Assembly: GCA_964446955.1 (NCBI GenBank)
Contig: CAYUQJ010000007.1
Span: 124,001 to 188,000, forward strand
DNA length: 64,000 bases
From: Leptolinea sp964446955
GTDB lineage: Bacteria > Chloroflexota > Anaerolineae > Anaerolineales > Anaerolineaceae
Direction of reading: 5' to 3'
The notes beneath the pieces were generated by a model that saw only the letters and a program-made list of their open reading frames with translations, was not told the origin of the DNA and made no database searches. Both the position numbers and the translations under genes were made by a program. This document shows, piece after piece, positions 43,850 to 53,200 of this stretch (position 1 is its first letter; every line of letters begins with the position of its first letter).

Positions 43850-45047
43850 ATAGTTTTTTAAGGATGACTCCTGACAGGCGTTCCATACCAATACGGATTT
43901 TTTCTGGAGTCACCCCGCCAAAACTCACGCGCATACAGTTGTCGTGATTATCTTTGTCTTCCACGAAAAATTCTCGCCCGGGTACATACGCTACCTTTTG
44001 TGCCAGCGCGTCAGCCAGCAGGGATGTGGTATTTACCCGATGAGGAAGTTCCACCCAGGTGAACAAACCTCCATCCGGGTAAACAGCCGATATTTCATCG
44101 GCTGGCAGCATGGAGCGGATACACTCCATCATCACGTCGCGGCGTTCGCGGTGAATATCCCGAATCATTTTTAGATGTGGTCCATACAGACCGCGGTTGA
44201 AAAACTCGGCACAGATAACCTGTGCGAGCATACTGGCGTGCGAATTAGTGGCGGTCTTGACATCATAGGCCTTACGGATGATTTCTTCCTTCGCGTAGAT
44301 ATAACCAAGTCGACTGCCCGGGGAAAATATCTTAGAAAAGCTATTAACAAAAATCGTATTACCGCTCTGATCAAAGGACTTTATTGGTGGAAGGTTTTCA
44401 CCGCTGTATCGCATCTCGCTGTACGGATCATCTTCCAGAATGATAAGGTCATACCGACTGCCGAGTTCCGCCAGCGCTTCACGGCGTTCCAGGCTGGTGG
44501 TGCGACCGCTCGGGTTTTGAAACGTGGGAATCACATAAATCATTTTGGGTGAGTATTTTTTGATTTTGGATTCCACATCTTCCATTACCAACCCGTTATC
44601 ATCGGTCTCACAGGCAATGACGGTGGCCTCAAATAGCTGGAAAATCTGAACAGCCTGTACAAATGTGGGGGCTTCTACCAGAACGACATCACCCGGTTCC
44701 AGATACAACTGGCTTATCAGGTTCATACTTTCAATGCCACCGGATACGATCAGCACCTCTTCCATACCGGCCTTCAAACCTTTGGGTAATAAAAGATGTT
44801 CGATGACTGCCTGTCGGAGATCTGGAATGCCCATTGGATTTCCGTACTGGAGCGCCTGGATGCCACGTTTTTCGCGGGTCAGAACTTCATTTGCAATGTC
44901 GTGTATTGTTTCCACCGGTAGAGCTTCACGCGCGGGAGCGCCACCGCCAAAGGATATGGTCTCGGGATCTGTCATTGATTCAAACAACTGCCGAATAACA
45001 CTGGCGGATGCCTGCATATTGGGAATCCTTCGGGCAAATTCAGTCAT
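43848..45047 (-). CDS. PLP-dependent class I/II aminotransferase (2-aminoadipate/LysN-like)
   Basis: About 399 aa. QALQYGNPMGIPDLRQAV, SGGIESMNLISQLYLEPGD, YVIPTFQNPSGRTTSLERR, LEDDPYSEMRY and the PLP lysine in NSFSKIFSPGSRLGY mark the LysN/ARO8-like subgroup. It transfers amino groups between 2-oxo acids, with 2-aminoadipate or aromatic amino acids as common substrates. AGGAGATATCACC before ATG 45047 supports that start over 45077. Not in an obvious pathway operon. Confidence 0.9.
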   Translation of the reverse strand: MTEFARRIPNMQASASVIRQLFESMTDPETISFGGGAPAREALPVETIHDIANEVLTREKRGIQALQYGNPMGIPDLRQAVIEHLLLPKGLKAGMEEVLIVSGGIESMNLISQLYLEPGDVVLVEAPTFVQAVQIFQLFEATVIACETDDNGLVMEDVESKIKKYSPKMIYVIPTFQNPSGRTTSLERREALAELGSRYDLIILEDDPYSEMRYSGENLPPIKSFDQSGNTIFVNSFSKIFSPGSRLGYIYAKEEIIRKAYDVKTATNSHASMLAQVICAEFFNRGLYGPHLKMIRDIHRERRDVMMECIRSMLPADEISAVYPDGGLFTWVELPHRVNTTSLLADALAQKVAYVPGREFFVEDKDNHDNCMRVSFGGVTPEKIRIGMERLSGVILKKL

Positions 45048-45263
45048 GGTGATATCTCCTTGCCGTGAATTTTTCAAATTTCATCACATCATATTGTAAT
45101 CGGGTCATTACGGGAGATTGATAAACTCTTTCCTAATTCACTCTTTTCTGAGAGTACAAAGGGATTATTGGCAACACACTCACTATTGGGTTGGAAAAAC
45201 AAAAAGATCACATCAAATGTTTTCGATTTCGCCAGTTGGTAAGGTATCATAAACCTTATTAAT

Positions 45264-45971
45264 ATGGTACCTGGGAAAATGCATTTCATGAAAAACAATA
45301 ACTCTTCTCCTTTGTTTCACATTGACTGCAATGCTTGTCTGTTTGATTTTGATGGCGTCCTGGTTGATTCGACAGGGAATATTTTGCGGCATTGGAAGGC
45401 CTGGGCGGACCGGCATGGCATAGACATGAACGAAATCAACCGCGCTGTACACGGTATGCGGGCGGTTGAAACCATGCGTATCGTCGCTCCGCATCTGGAT
45501 ATTGAAAAAGAAGCCAGGCTTTTTATGGAAAGTGCGATGCATGATTTTGAAGGTATTAATGCCTATGAAGGCGCGTGTGATCTGTTGTCGTCACTACCAA
45601 TAGATTCCTGGGCGGTAGTCACTTCTGCGCGAGAGCAAGTGGTAAAAATGCGGATGATCAAGACAGGGCTTCCTGTTCCAAGAGTATTGATTGCAGCCGA
45701 TGATGTAAAAGAGGGGAAACCCTCACCGGAACCATATCTGGCCGGAGCAAATCGTATCGGTGTTTCACCGGAAAATTGTGTAGTGGTTGAAGACGCACCT
45801 GCCGGTATTCTTGCCGGGAAACGGGCGGGGATGCAAGTGGTAGCGGTCAGTACCACTCACACCAAAGAAGAGTTATTGGCGAGCGGAGCAGATTTTGTGG
45901 TAGAACGATTGGCAGATATTTCTGTCAAAGATCCAGAGAATGGGCACCGAGTTCAGTTAAGGTTTCGGTGA
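45264..45971 (+). CDS. HAD-superfamily phosphatase (phosphoglycolate/sugar-phosphatase-like)
   Basis: About 235 aa. Full HAD set: FDFDGVLVDS, motif II VVTSAREQ, Lys in EGKPSPEPYL and VVEDAPAGILAGKRAGMQVVAV. The two Asp of motif I and the helical cap between motifs I and II fit GPH or 2-deoxyglucose-6-phosphatase-like enzymes. The start is uncertain: ATG 45264 or ATG 45288, neither with a strong ribosome site. Confidence 0.89.
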   Translation: MVPGKMHFMKNNNSSPLFHIDCNACLFDFDGVLVDSTGNILRHWKAWADRHGIDMNEINRAVHGMRAVETMRIVAPHLDIEKEARLFMESAMHDFEGINAYEGACDLLSSLPIDSWAVVTSAREQVVKMRMIKTGLPVPRVLIAADDVKEGKPSPEPYLAGANRIGVSPENCVVVEDAPAGILAGKRAGMQVVAVSTTHTKEELLASGADFVVERLADISVKDPENGHRVQLRFR

Positions 45972-46018
45972 CGGGGTTGTAATAATGGAAGTACACACGA
46001 ACCGGTAGAATTATCTGC

Positions 46019-46744
46019 ATGATCACGGAATTGTTTGCCCGCGACTACTCAGGTAACCCGTTTGTGCTGTTTGGACGCGACCATCTGATTAGCCTGGGTG
46101 TTGTGCTGGTCATCATTCTGATCGTGTATATCTTCCGGGGCGGCTGGACGGAGCGGGGAAAAACTATCACCAGGTGGATTTTATGCGCACTGATTCTCCT
46201 GTGTGAAGGTTCCTGGCAGTTATGGATGTGGGCAATTGGGAGTTGGACAATCCAGGGGATGCTGCCGCTGTGGTTATGCAGCATCACATCCTGGACCATG
46301 CCGTTATTGCTGATATTTCGGAACCGGTTGTATTTTGAGTGGGTCTACTTCATGGGAATAATCGGCGCCGCTATGGCCCTGTTGACACCCGACCTGATGG
46401 ATTACGGGTTTCCTCACTTTCGCTATATCGAGTTTTTTGTACTACATGGCACGATCATTATTTCGATCATATTCATGACCGTTGTAGAAAAGTTCCGGCC
46501 AACCTGGAGATCGCTGCCTAAAGCTGTTATGATTACAAATCTGTTGTGGTTTTTTTGCGCATGGGTGAATAACCAGATTGGCAGCAACTACCTGTACACA
46601 CGCGGAAAACTACCAACACCCAGCCTTTTGGATTATCTTGGCCCACATCCGGTATACCTGGTATGGATGGAGTTGATCGGTATTGCGTTGTGTGTTCTGC
46701 TTTACCTGCCTTTCGTTATTCAAGATCACAAGCACAGCAAATAG
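46019..46744 (+). CDS. TIGR02206/YwaF family membrane protein
   Basis: 241 aa, about seven membrane helices. Features of the family: PLWLCSITSWTMPLLLIFRN, YFMGIIGAAMALLTPD, YIEFFVLHGTIIISIIF and YLYTRGKLPTPSLLDYLGPHPVYL. Function is not known. It lies 47 bases after the HAD gene, so could be cotranscribed. Confidence 0.88.
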   Translation: MITELFARDYSGNPFVLFGRDHLISLGVVLVIILIVYIFRGGWTERGKTITRWILCALILLCEGSWQLWMWAIGSWTIQGMLPLWLCSITSWTMPLLLIFRNRLYFEWVYFMGIIGAAMALLTPDLMDYGFPHFRYIEFFVLHGTIIISIIFMTVVEKFRPTWRSLPKAVMITNLLWFFCAWVNNQIGSNYLYTRGKLPTPSLLDYLGPHPVYLVWMELIGIALCVLLYLPFVIQDHKHSK

Positions 46745-46863
46745 GATCAAAAAACTGTTTTCACAAATATCCACATTTTTTCTTACGGAAAATATACTTC
46801 TCTCTTAAAAACCACTATAATTAACTCGTCGCAAAACTAAGGGGATCGGACAGGAGACATGCC

Positions 46864-47475
46864 ATGAGGGAGCTGAAAGCACCTGAAGACATCCTAATCG
46901 ATGATCTTACACTTCGCGAAATACTGGATTCGTCCAGTCCGGCCAAACCGGTTGTCTTGAAGGGCGTTGACCTGGCCGGTGTAAACCTGCGTAATGAAAA
47001 TCTTGAGGATGCTAATATGTGGGGCGTTAAGATGGTTCACGCAGCCTTGAATAATGCGCGGATGAAAGGCGCTTACTTAATGCGCGCCAACCTTATTGGA
47101 TCTGATTTTTCTGATGCGATAATGGTTGATGCGAATCTGATGGATGCCAATCTGATTGGTGCCAATATGGAACGAACCAATCTGATGAATGCCAATCTGA
47201 TGGGCGCCGATATGACGGTAGTGAATCTAAGTGGTGCCAATTTGCGTGGTGCCATTCTCAAAGATGCGAATCTCAAAGGAGCCAACCTTACCAATGCTGA
47301 CCTTACGGGTGCGGATCTGACTAACACTGACATGAAGGGTGTTGTACTCAGAGGAGCCAAAATGACCAACACCAATACAAATGAAGCGGCCATCGAGGAA
47401 TCGCACGACGATGAGACCAAATCGAAAGAGAAACGGATGTCCATCCTCGACCGTTTATTTGGCACCGGTCGATAA
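46864..47475 (+). CDS. Pentapeptide-repeat protein
   Basis: 203 aa. Residues about 38-165 consist of A(N/D)L-x-x repeats (ANLIGSDFSDAIMVDANLMDANLIGANME and so on), which fold as a right-handed quadrilateral beta-helix. The central residue of many repeats is Leu or Met. A charged tail ends in RMSILDRLFG. Some relatives mimic DNA and shield gyrase, but nothing here proves that. Confidence 0.93.
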   Translation: MRELKAPEDILIDDLTLREILDSSSPAKPVVLKGVDLAGVNLRNENLEDANMWGVKMVHAALNNARMKGAYLMRANLIGSDFSDAIMVDANLMDANLIGANMERTNLMNANLMGADMTVVNLSGANLRGAILKDANLKGANLTNADLTGADLTNTDMKGVVLRGAKMTNTNTNEAAIEESHDDETKSKEKRMSILDRLFGTGR

Positions 47476-47499
47476 CAGCATCACGTGTTAATATTTCTG

Positions 47500-47530
47500 C
47501 AGCCCCGGACAACATAGCCGGGGCTGTTTA
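47500..47530. terminator. Terminator after the pentapeptide-repeat gene
   Basis: CAGCCCCGG (47500-47508) pairs with CCGGGGCTG (47518-47526) and is followed by TTTATTTATT. It lies between convergent genes. Confidence 0.88.
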
Positions 47531-47531
47531 T

Positions 47532-49022
47532 TTATTCGTGTGTACCAGATACCGGGGTAAGGTTTATGCCTGTTGTTTTTGCAGGTGTCGCGGTTGAAGT
47601 GACTGTCAACCCTGGGGTTTTATGAATAACGCTCACATATACTTCTGGGATCCAACCGATCCTTCCATCCTTGTCCTGAATTTCGATCCAGACAAGCCCA
47701 TTCCGGGTTTGGGAACGGTCCATAAGGATTATTTCATCACCTGAATGAATAATGCCGATGACCGGGCCGTTTGGAACCTGATACATCTTCATTTCCGGCA
47801 GAATGTATCGTTTAACCTTACCGCTGGACAGGGTTGGCGTATTAGTTGGGGTAAGTGTTGGCAGCCGCGTTGGGGTGATGGTGGATGTGGGAGTCGACGA
47901 AGGGGTCAGGGTAAAGGTGCTGGTTGATGTTTTTGAATGAGTATTTGTTGGCAATGTCTCAGACGTCGCGGATGGTTCTATAAACGCTGTTGGTGTGAAT
48001 GTCGGTGGGATCATGGGGTCCAGATACTTGGCCAGAACCTGGCTGACTTTCAGGGAAACTGGTTTGTGGATACCGTCCACAATATTTTTCTGTAAATTGA
48101 CAACCTGATAATACTCTAGTGACGAACTCGTCCGGATGGTGATCCTCATATCCATTTCGTCTGAATTGCGGATCACATTCATATCAATCAACTCCGCACC
48201 GGGAATCCGGGAGACTTCTTTCGCCACAACTTCACTGATCAAGCGGTTTTCAGAAGCTTCCATGAAAAATTTAACGCTAAAAAATGAAAGTGGACCAAGT
48301 AAACCGATCGTTAATAGAAGAGAATAAACCAGGCTCCTGGGGACAATATGTTCGCGTATTTCTGTGTAGGAAGCAAACCCGTGGAGAAAGAATACCAGCA
48401 CAGAGGCAAAGGCGATGGTGATGGTGTTGGTTATAAAAAGCAAAGCTGCCCCGCCGGCCACATCAATGCGGTCAAGGGCAATGCCGATTCCGATGGTGCA
48501 AAGCGGAGGCATGAGAGCGGTGGCAATCGCCACACCAGGGAGGGCTGTAGAGATATTTGGTTGAACTACGGCATAAGCTGCTGCAATACCACCTGCGAGT
48601 GCGATCATCAGATCAATAGGGGTCGGCCTTGTACGGGCAATGATCTCTTTCGATAATTCCTGAACGCTGAAAAATGGGAGGTTGTTGTTAATAAATGTAA
48701 GGATCACCGAGAGCGATATTGCCAGCAACGCGCCGCGGAGTAAAGCGGAGATAGAATTTTTCAACATAACCGAATTGCCGGTCAATGATGCCAGCCCAAG
48801 TCCGATGATTGGCGACATCAACGGAGCAATCAACATGGCACCGATTATTACCGCCGGTGAGTCGGTTATCAAACCCAGTGTGGCAATACTCGATGAAAGT
48901 ATGACCAATAAAAAGAAATCGAAACCCGGTGTTACCGCTGCCGACATCTCTTCGATAACCTCCCGGCGTCTTTCAGCGGGAAGTCTTTTGATTAATAATT
49001 TCTGCCAGTGAGGAGTCTTCAT
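47532..49022 (-). CDS. DUF389 membrane protein with Ser/Thr/Pro stalk and SH3-like domain
   Basis: 496 aa. The DUF389 core (about 30-240) shows ATLGLITDSPAVIIGAMLIAPLMSPIIGLGLA and LPGVAIATALMPPLCTIGIG within eight or so helices. A soluble domain (about 255-345) follows, then an S/T/P-rich linker of about 55 residues and a bacterial SH3-like domain (about 400-470; MYQVPNGPVIGIIHSGDEIILMDRSQTRNGLVWIEIQDKDGRIGWIP). The fusion suggests that the C-terminal part lies outside and contacts the wall or a polymer. DUF389 function is unknown. Confidence 0.88.
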   Translation of the reverse strand: MKTPHWQKLLIKRLPAERRREVIEEMSAAVTPGFDFFLLVILSSSIATLGLITDSPAVIIGAMLIAPLMSPIIGLGLASLTGNSVMLKNSISALLRGALLAISLSVILTFINNNLPFFSVQELSKEIIARTRPTPIDLMIALAGGIAAAYAVVQPNISTALPGVAIATALMPPLCTIGIGIALDRIDVAGGAALLFITNTITIAFASVLVFFLHGFASYTEIREHIVPRSLVYSLLLTIGLLGPLSFFSVKFFMEASENRLISEVVAKEVSRIPGAELIDMNVIRNSDEMDMRITIRTSSSLEYYQVVNLQKNIVDGIHKPVSLKVSQVLAKYLDPMIPPTFTPTAFIEPSATSETLPTNTHSKTSTSTFTLTPSSTPTSTITPTRLPTLTPTNTPTLSSGKVKRYILPEMKMYQVPNGPVIGIIHSGDEIILMDRSQTRNGLVWIEIQDKDGRIGWIPEVYVSVIHKTPGLTVTSTATPAKTTGINLTPVSGTHE

Positions 49023-49175
49023 GTCTGTAGTTGTTTACATTGTATCAATTTCTTCTATGCAACTTTTGCCATATACAGCAGATGTTTGATTCTGGTCTAA
49101 CAAAATATTTATCATGAAACCCATTCTTTGACTGTTGAGGCTTTCGGCATATACGAAAGGAAAATACATCATAAA

Positions 49176-49211
49176 AAAATCCCCGGTCCATTACAAAAGG
49201 CCGGGGATTTT
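49176..49211. terminator. Bidirectional terminator
   Basis: AAAATCCCCGG (49176-49186) and CCGGGGATTTT (49201-49211) are perfect complements with a 14-base loop. A-rich on the left, T-rich on the right. It follows the hydrolase gene on the minus strand. Confidence 0.88.
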
Positions 49212-49255
49212 GGTGGGATTATTGCAGGTTATTGTAAAAATTCTTTCATAATGCG

Positions 49256-50293
49256 TTAAAACTCTTCCGGTTGTTCCTGGAAGGAGAAATGACTGGCATC
49301 GGAGATTCTTTCGAAGCGGGAATTCGGAAAAGTATCGCTGTATAACCGGCTGGCCTCCTCGCTTTGTAAGTCTTCTGTCCCGTGTATGACCAGTACTGGT
49401 GCGGTCACTTTTCGCATTAGTGGACGGTAGTCATGTTGCTGACCCATACTCATATACATTCCCCAGGTCATCCAGCCTCCCGGTTCTCCCTGTTCAATTA
49501 ATTCATCTTCTGGAACATCCATTACTGACATATAGTACAACCCGAACTTTTCATCCATGGCGATCAGATCAGCTTCCGAGCGTTTGAACAGTTTGTTGAA
49601 GTCCATGTAGTCTTTCATAAAAGAGTCATATTCCGTCAATTTTTCCTGCGGCAACCGGGAACGGACGCTGGCAAACAGGTCACTTTCCTGATCCGGCTGG
49701 GGCATGACGAGCATATTGGCTGGTGAGATCAGAATTAACTTCTCCACATGATCCGGGAATTCAGCCGCATAAAGTGAGGACAGAAAACCGCCCCATGAGT
49801 GTCCGATGAGGATGAGCTTTTCCTCTCCCAGTATTTGACGGATGCGTTTAATATCCGCGATCTGGGCTCCCAGACCGAGAGTCTTGTCCAGCAGGGCCAT
49901 ATTCTCAACCATATTATTCGATTCCAGCCGATTGAATGGACGGGTGGACTTTCCACATCCGCGCTGGTCGTAATAATGGAAACGGAACTCAGCTGTAAAT
50001 GGTTCCAACCCGGCCATCGGTTCACGGAAAGGCATCCCCGGACCGCCGTGGACAATTAACACATTCCGGCCGCTTCCATTGGCAAAATGGTACAGGCTTA
50101 TATCATTTTCCATCTGCCAGAAATCGGGATCTTCGTTCTGTGCAGGTGGGGTGAGAGGTGACCGCAGGTTTTCATTCCTGTTGACCATGCCCGGTATATA
50201 TAACGGCTGCAAGGTCATCCACCAGAAAGCGGCTCCACCGGCGATCACTAAGACAGCAAGGACGCTGGCTATGATGATAATTTTGCGTTTCAT
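49256..50293 (-). CDS. Membrane-anchored alpha/beta hydrolase, C-terminus cut by TAA
   Basis: 345 aa. N-terminal anchor (about 5-25), HGGPGMPF, YDQRGCGKS, nucleophile elbow GHSWGG near residue 166, acid in HGTEDLQ and His in SDASHFSFQEQPEEF at the very end. After the TAA (49258-49256) the same frame reads RIMKEFLQ before another TAA, which looks like the missing last helix of the fold. The core triad is intact, so it may still work. It is 21 bases after the WYL regulator gene. Confidence 0.87.
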   Translation of the reverse strand: MKRKIIIIASVLAVLVIAGGAAFWWMTLQPLYIPGMVNRNENLRSPLTPPAQNEDPDFWQMENDISLYHFANGSGRNVLIVHGGPGMPFREPMAGLEPFTAEFRFHYYDQRGCGKSTRPFNRLESNNMVENMALLDKTLGLGAQIADIKRIRQILGEEKLILIGHSWGGFLSSLYAAEFPDHVEKLILISPANMLVMPQPDQESDLFASVRSRLPQEKLTEYDSFMKDYMDFNKLFKRSEADLIAMDEKFGLYYMSVMDVPEDELIEQGEPGGWMTWGMYMSMGQQHDYRPLMRKVTAPVLVIHGTEDLQSEEASRLYSDTFPNSRFERISDASHFSFQEQPEEF

Positions 50294-50314
50294 TTCATAA
50301 CTCCATTCTAACTA

Positions 50315-51280
50315 TCAGGATTCGTGTTTGAGGTACATATCTGCCGTTTCCTGAGCCCAATCGTGTACCGTACGGCTGACTTCCGCTGGTTCCAGGACTT
50401 CAACACCCGGCCCGTACGACAGCGCGTGACTGGCTGCCGCATAGATATCCGGCGCCTGAAATGTGACCAGAATAGATCCGTCCGGTTGTTCTTCCAGAGA
50501 GTCCCAGTATCCTCTGGCATATTGCGCCAGATGGGCTATCTGCGCCTTGAAGAGCATCTTAACGACAATCTGAGTGGCTTCTTCCCAGTCACGGGCGACA
50601 TATTCGTGAAGATCAAAGTCAACCGGTTTGGAGAATGCCTGATTATTGATCCGAACATCCACAATCCGATCAACACGGAATGTTCGCAAACCATGCCTTA
50701 GATGGCAAAAGCCAACGGCATACCACCATCCGGATCGGTGGAACAGCCCGTAGAGATCAACATTCCGTTCTTCGCCGTTCAAACTGCGCCCGCTTTGATA
50801 CACCATTGTGACTTGCCGGTTGTCTTTTATTGCCTTACGGAGAGCAGTCAGACACGGTGTGAGTTTTTCCATGTCTGCGCGGTTTATACCTGTGGCCAGA
50901 AGGGAATTACGCGCCCAGGCAATCTCGCGTCGTTGTTCGGGTGGGAGGACATTCTCGAGTTTTGCCTCGGCACCCAGCGCGGCATCAATATACAACTGAC
51001 CCCACATTTCTCGTACCAAACCTGTCCCCAGTGACAGGGCAACAGCTTCTTCCGGTGTGAATATCAGCGGGGGAAGCCGATATCCTGGTACAAGAGAAAA
51101 ACCGCCGTAGGGCCCACGTTCTGCATAAACGGGTATACCCATTTCATCCAGCATCCCGAAGTAGCGATGTAATGTGCGTATAGATATACCTAGTTCCGCA
51201 GCCAGCAAAGAGGCTTTCTGCCCGGGTTTGTGCTGCAATAAGAGTATCAGGGTGATCAATCGGGTAGCAGGAGTCGGCAT
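50315..51280 (-). CDS. HTH-WYL transcriptional regulator (YafY-type)
   Basis: 321 aa. Winged HTH (about 1-65; TRLITLILLLQHKPGQKASLLAAELGISIRTLHRYFGMLDEMGIPVYAERGPYGG), then a WYL domain (about 140-225; VTMVYQSGRS, RTFRVDRIVDVRI) and a WCX C-terminus. WYL domains often sense nucleic acid or small ligands. A 12-bp perfect inverted repeat lies 27 bases upstream of the ATG, probably its own operator. It likely controls itself and the hydrolase gene behind it. Confidence 0.92.
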   Translation of the reverse strand: MPTPATRLITLILLLQHKPGQKASLLAAELGISIRTLHRYFGMLDEMGIPVYAERGPYGGFSLVPGYRLPPLIFTPEEAVALSLGTGLVREMWGQLYIDAALGAEAKLENVLPPEQRREIAWARNSLLATGINRADMEKLTPCLTALRKAIKDNRQVTMVYQSGRSLNGEERNVDLYGLFHRSGWWYAVGFCHLRHGLRTFRVDRIVDVRINNQAFSKPVDFDLHEYVARDWEEATQIVVKMLFKAQIAHLAQYARGYWDSLEEQPDGSILVTFQAPDIYAAASHALSYGPGVEVLEPAEVSRTVHDWAQETADMYLKHES

Positions 51281-51307
51281 ATGTACCTTCCAGAATGAGA
51301 ATAGAGT

Positions 51308-51336
51308 CTATATATGTCAAATTATGACATATATAG
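51308..51336 (-). promoter_or_regulatory. Perfect inverted repeat, likely WYL-regulator operator
   Basis: CTATATATGTCA (51308-51319) and TGACATATATAG (51325-51336) flank AATTA: a perfect 12-bp dyad. It lies between the WYL regulator gene and the convergent GH13 gene's 3' end, where the regulator promoter should be. Confidence 0.78.
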
Positions 51337-51400
51337 CTATTCGCAAAAATTTTCCTGCAAGGCACTGTTGGTTAAAGGTGTGGCATCTCACAGCCTGGAA

Positions 51401-53038
51401 TTATTTAAGGGTTAACCGTGTTTCGTAAGGTTGTAATTCAGCCTGATAAATCAATTGCGGATATGGCGTTACATTTTGTATAAAGAGAGCGCTTGAGCTT
51501 CCATCCGGCGAGATACGGGAGAGGGCGAATAATCCCGGTCCCATATCCAGAATTTCCTGTGATCCATTTGGATGAAATGCTGTAGATTGACTCCTGAGGT
51601 GAAGTAGACGGGAATACCGTGAAAAGACTCGATATCGCAAATTTTCTGAATCAGACAATTCTTTATGGAAGCTGGAAAACTCTAGCTTCTGCCGGTTGAT
51701 CGTCCGGTTTTGTCCGGTTTGTTCAACCCCTGCCCGCCATCCACGTGAACCGAACAGACTGTGGAAATAGATGCCGGGAACTCCCCGCAACATCAGCATA
51801 ATCGCTTGTGAAGCCATAAAACGGTCAACCTGCGATTGCAGCGGTTCATTTCCTGCCGGATCAGACAGTGCGTCAAAGTAATTGATGTTCATTTCGTACG
51901 GGCTTTGAGAGCCATCAGGATTATTTTTATAGGATATAAGACCACCGTGATCGAGGGTGTGTTTTACCAGGTTCTCAATCTCCGCGTCTGTCAAAATCCC
52001 GCGCGCGGGATTTAAACCGATACCATCGTGTGATGCCAGAAAATTGAAATAGGTTGTCTGATCAGTCGGGTATTCAAGATTGTGTGCCCAGTTTGATAAG
52101 GTTGTCGAATCACCGGTTAGCAGGGTATGAAGAACTAAAGGGGGTAAAGCGAAGTTATAGACAAGCTGGGCTTCGTTTGTTCCATCTCCGAAATATGAAA
52201 CATTATCCTCATGCGGTACGTTCGTCTCGGTAATGATACGGACATGTGGGGCGGTCTCATCCAACACTACCCGCAAGAGTTGAATGAACGCATGCGTCTG
52301 CGGTAAATGCAGGCAAGTGGTGCCAATCTCCTTCCACAGATAGGCGATTGCGTCCAACCGTATGAACTGGGCGCCGCGAAGAGCATACTCGAGCAAAATA
52401 TTCAGAATTTCGAGCAGAACATCCGGGTTGTGAAAATCCAGGTCAACCTGATCTGCGCTGAACGTTGTCCACACTTTCCGAGGCCCTTTTATTGTGTCAA
52501 ATTCGGTCAGCAAAGGTAAAGCCCGCGGACGGATTACATCTGATAGACTCGGGTTTCCGTCAACGGTTAAAAAGAACCGGTTGTATGGTGCTTCATCCTT
52601 CAGGAAATATTGGAACCAATCGCTCTCTGCTGACATATGATTGATCACTCCGTCGAACATCAATCGGAATGACTGACCGAGTTTTTCTATATCATCCCAT
52701 GTGCCTAATGCCGGGTCAACCTGGCGGTAATCCTTAACCGAGAATCCGTCGTCGGATGACCAGGGAAAAAAGGGAAGAATATGCATGCTGCTTATCAGTC
52801 CCTTGAGATGGGACTCACAAACCCGGGTAAGTGTTTGAAGCGGATTACTATCTGCTGAATGGATCTGGTCACCATAGGTGATCAGCATGGCATCTTTTTC
52901 AGTTAACTCAGTTTGATTTGGAACCGGAATTCTTCCACGGTATTGTTCAATCAACGCTAAAACACGGGATCCAATAGTTCCGGCCCTTTGCTCATCATAC
53001 ATTTGACAAAGAAGACGGGATATATTCTCCGTATGCAT
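51401..53038 (-). CDS. GH13 subfamily-18 glucosyl phosphorylase (sucrose or glucosylglycerate phosphorylase-like)
   Basis: 545 aa. ITYGDQIHSADSNPL near 54, MHILPFFPWSSDDGFSVKDYRQVDP, the nucleophile Asp in FIRLDAIAYLWKEIGTTCLHLPQTH, the acid/base Glu in RIITETNVPHEDN and FNFLASHDGIGL with the third Asp. This fits GH13_18 phosphorylases, which split a disaccharide with phosphate to alpha-glucose 1-phosphate. Glucosylglycerate phosphorylase is a good candidate because of the KEIGTTCLHLPQTHAF segment, but sucrose is not excluded. Single gene. Confidence 0.85.
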   Translation of the reverse strand: MHTENISRLLCQMYDEQRAGTIGSRVLALIEQYRGRIPVPNQTELTEKDAMLITYGDQIHSADSNPLQTLTRVCESHLKGLISSMHILPFFPWSSDDGFSVKDYRQVDPALGTWDDIEKLGQSFRLMFDGVINHMSAESDWFQYFLKDEAPYNRFFLTVDGNPSLSDVIRPRALPLLTEFDTIKGPRKVWTTFSADQVDLDFHNPDVLLEILNILLEYALRGAQFIRLDAIAYLWKEIGTTCLHLPQTHAFIQLLRVVLDETAPHVRIITETNVPHEDNVSYFGDGTNEAQLVYNFALPPLVLHTLLTGDSTTLSNWAHNLEYPTDQTTYFNFLASHDGIGLNPARGILTDAEIENLVKHTLDHGGLISYKNNPDGSQSPYEMNINYFDALSDPAGNEPLQSQVDRFMASQAIMLMLRGVPGIYFHSLFGSRGWRAGVEQTGQNRTINRQKLEFSSFHKELSDSENLRYRVFSRYSRLLHLRSQSTAFHPNGSQEILDMGPGLFALSRISPDGSSSALFIQNVTPYPQLIYQAELQPYETRLTLK

Positions 53039-53200
53039 AATAATTATTGTACAGGAACCAGTAATCGGTAGTTTGTGGAATCGAGGTTAAAAAACATAAA
53101 TCCCATTACCGAACGGATTCTTGCGATGGAAAGTAAGTATAAATCGGTAATTTGAAAACAGAAAGGTCCAAAAGGATCAATCAGTCTGTTCTGGCTGTCT

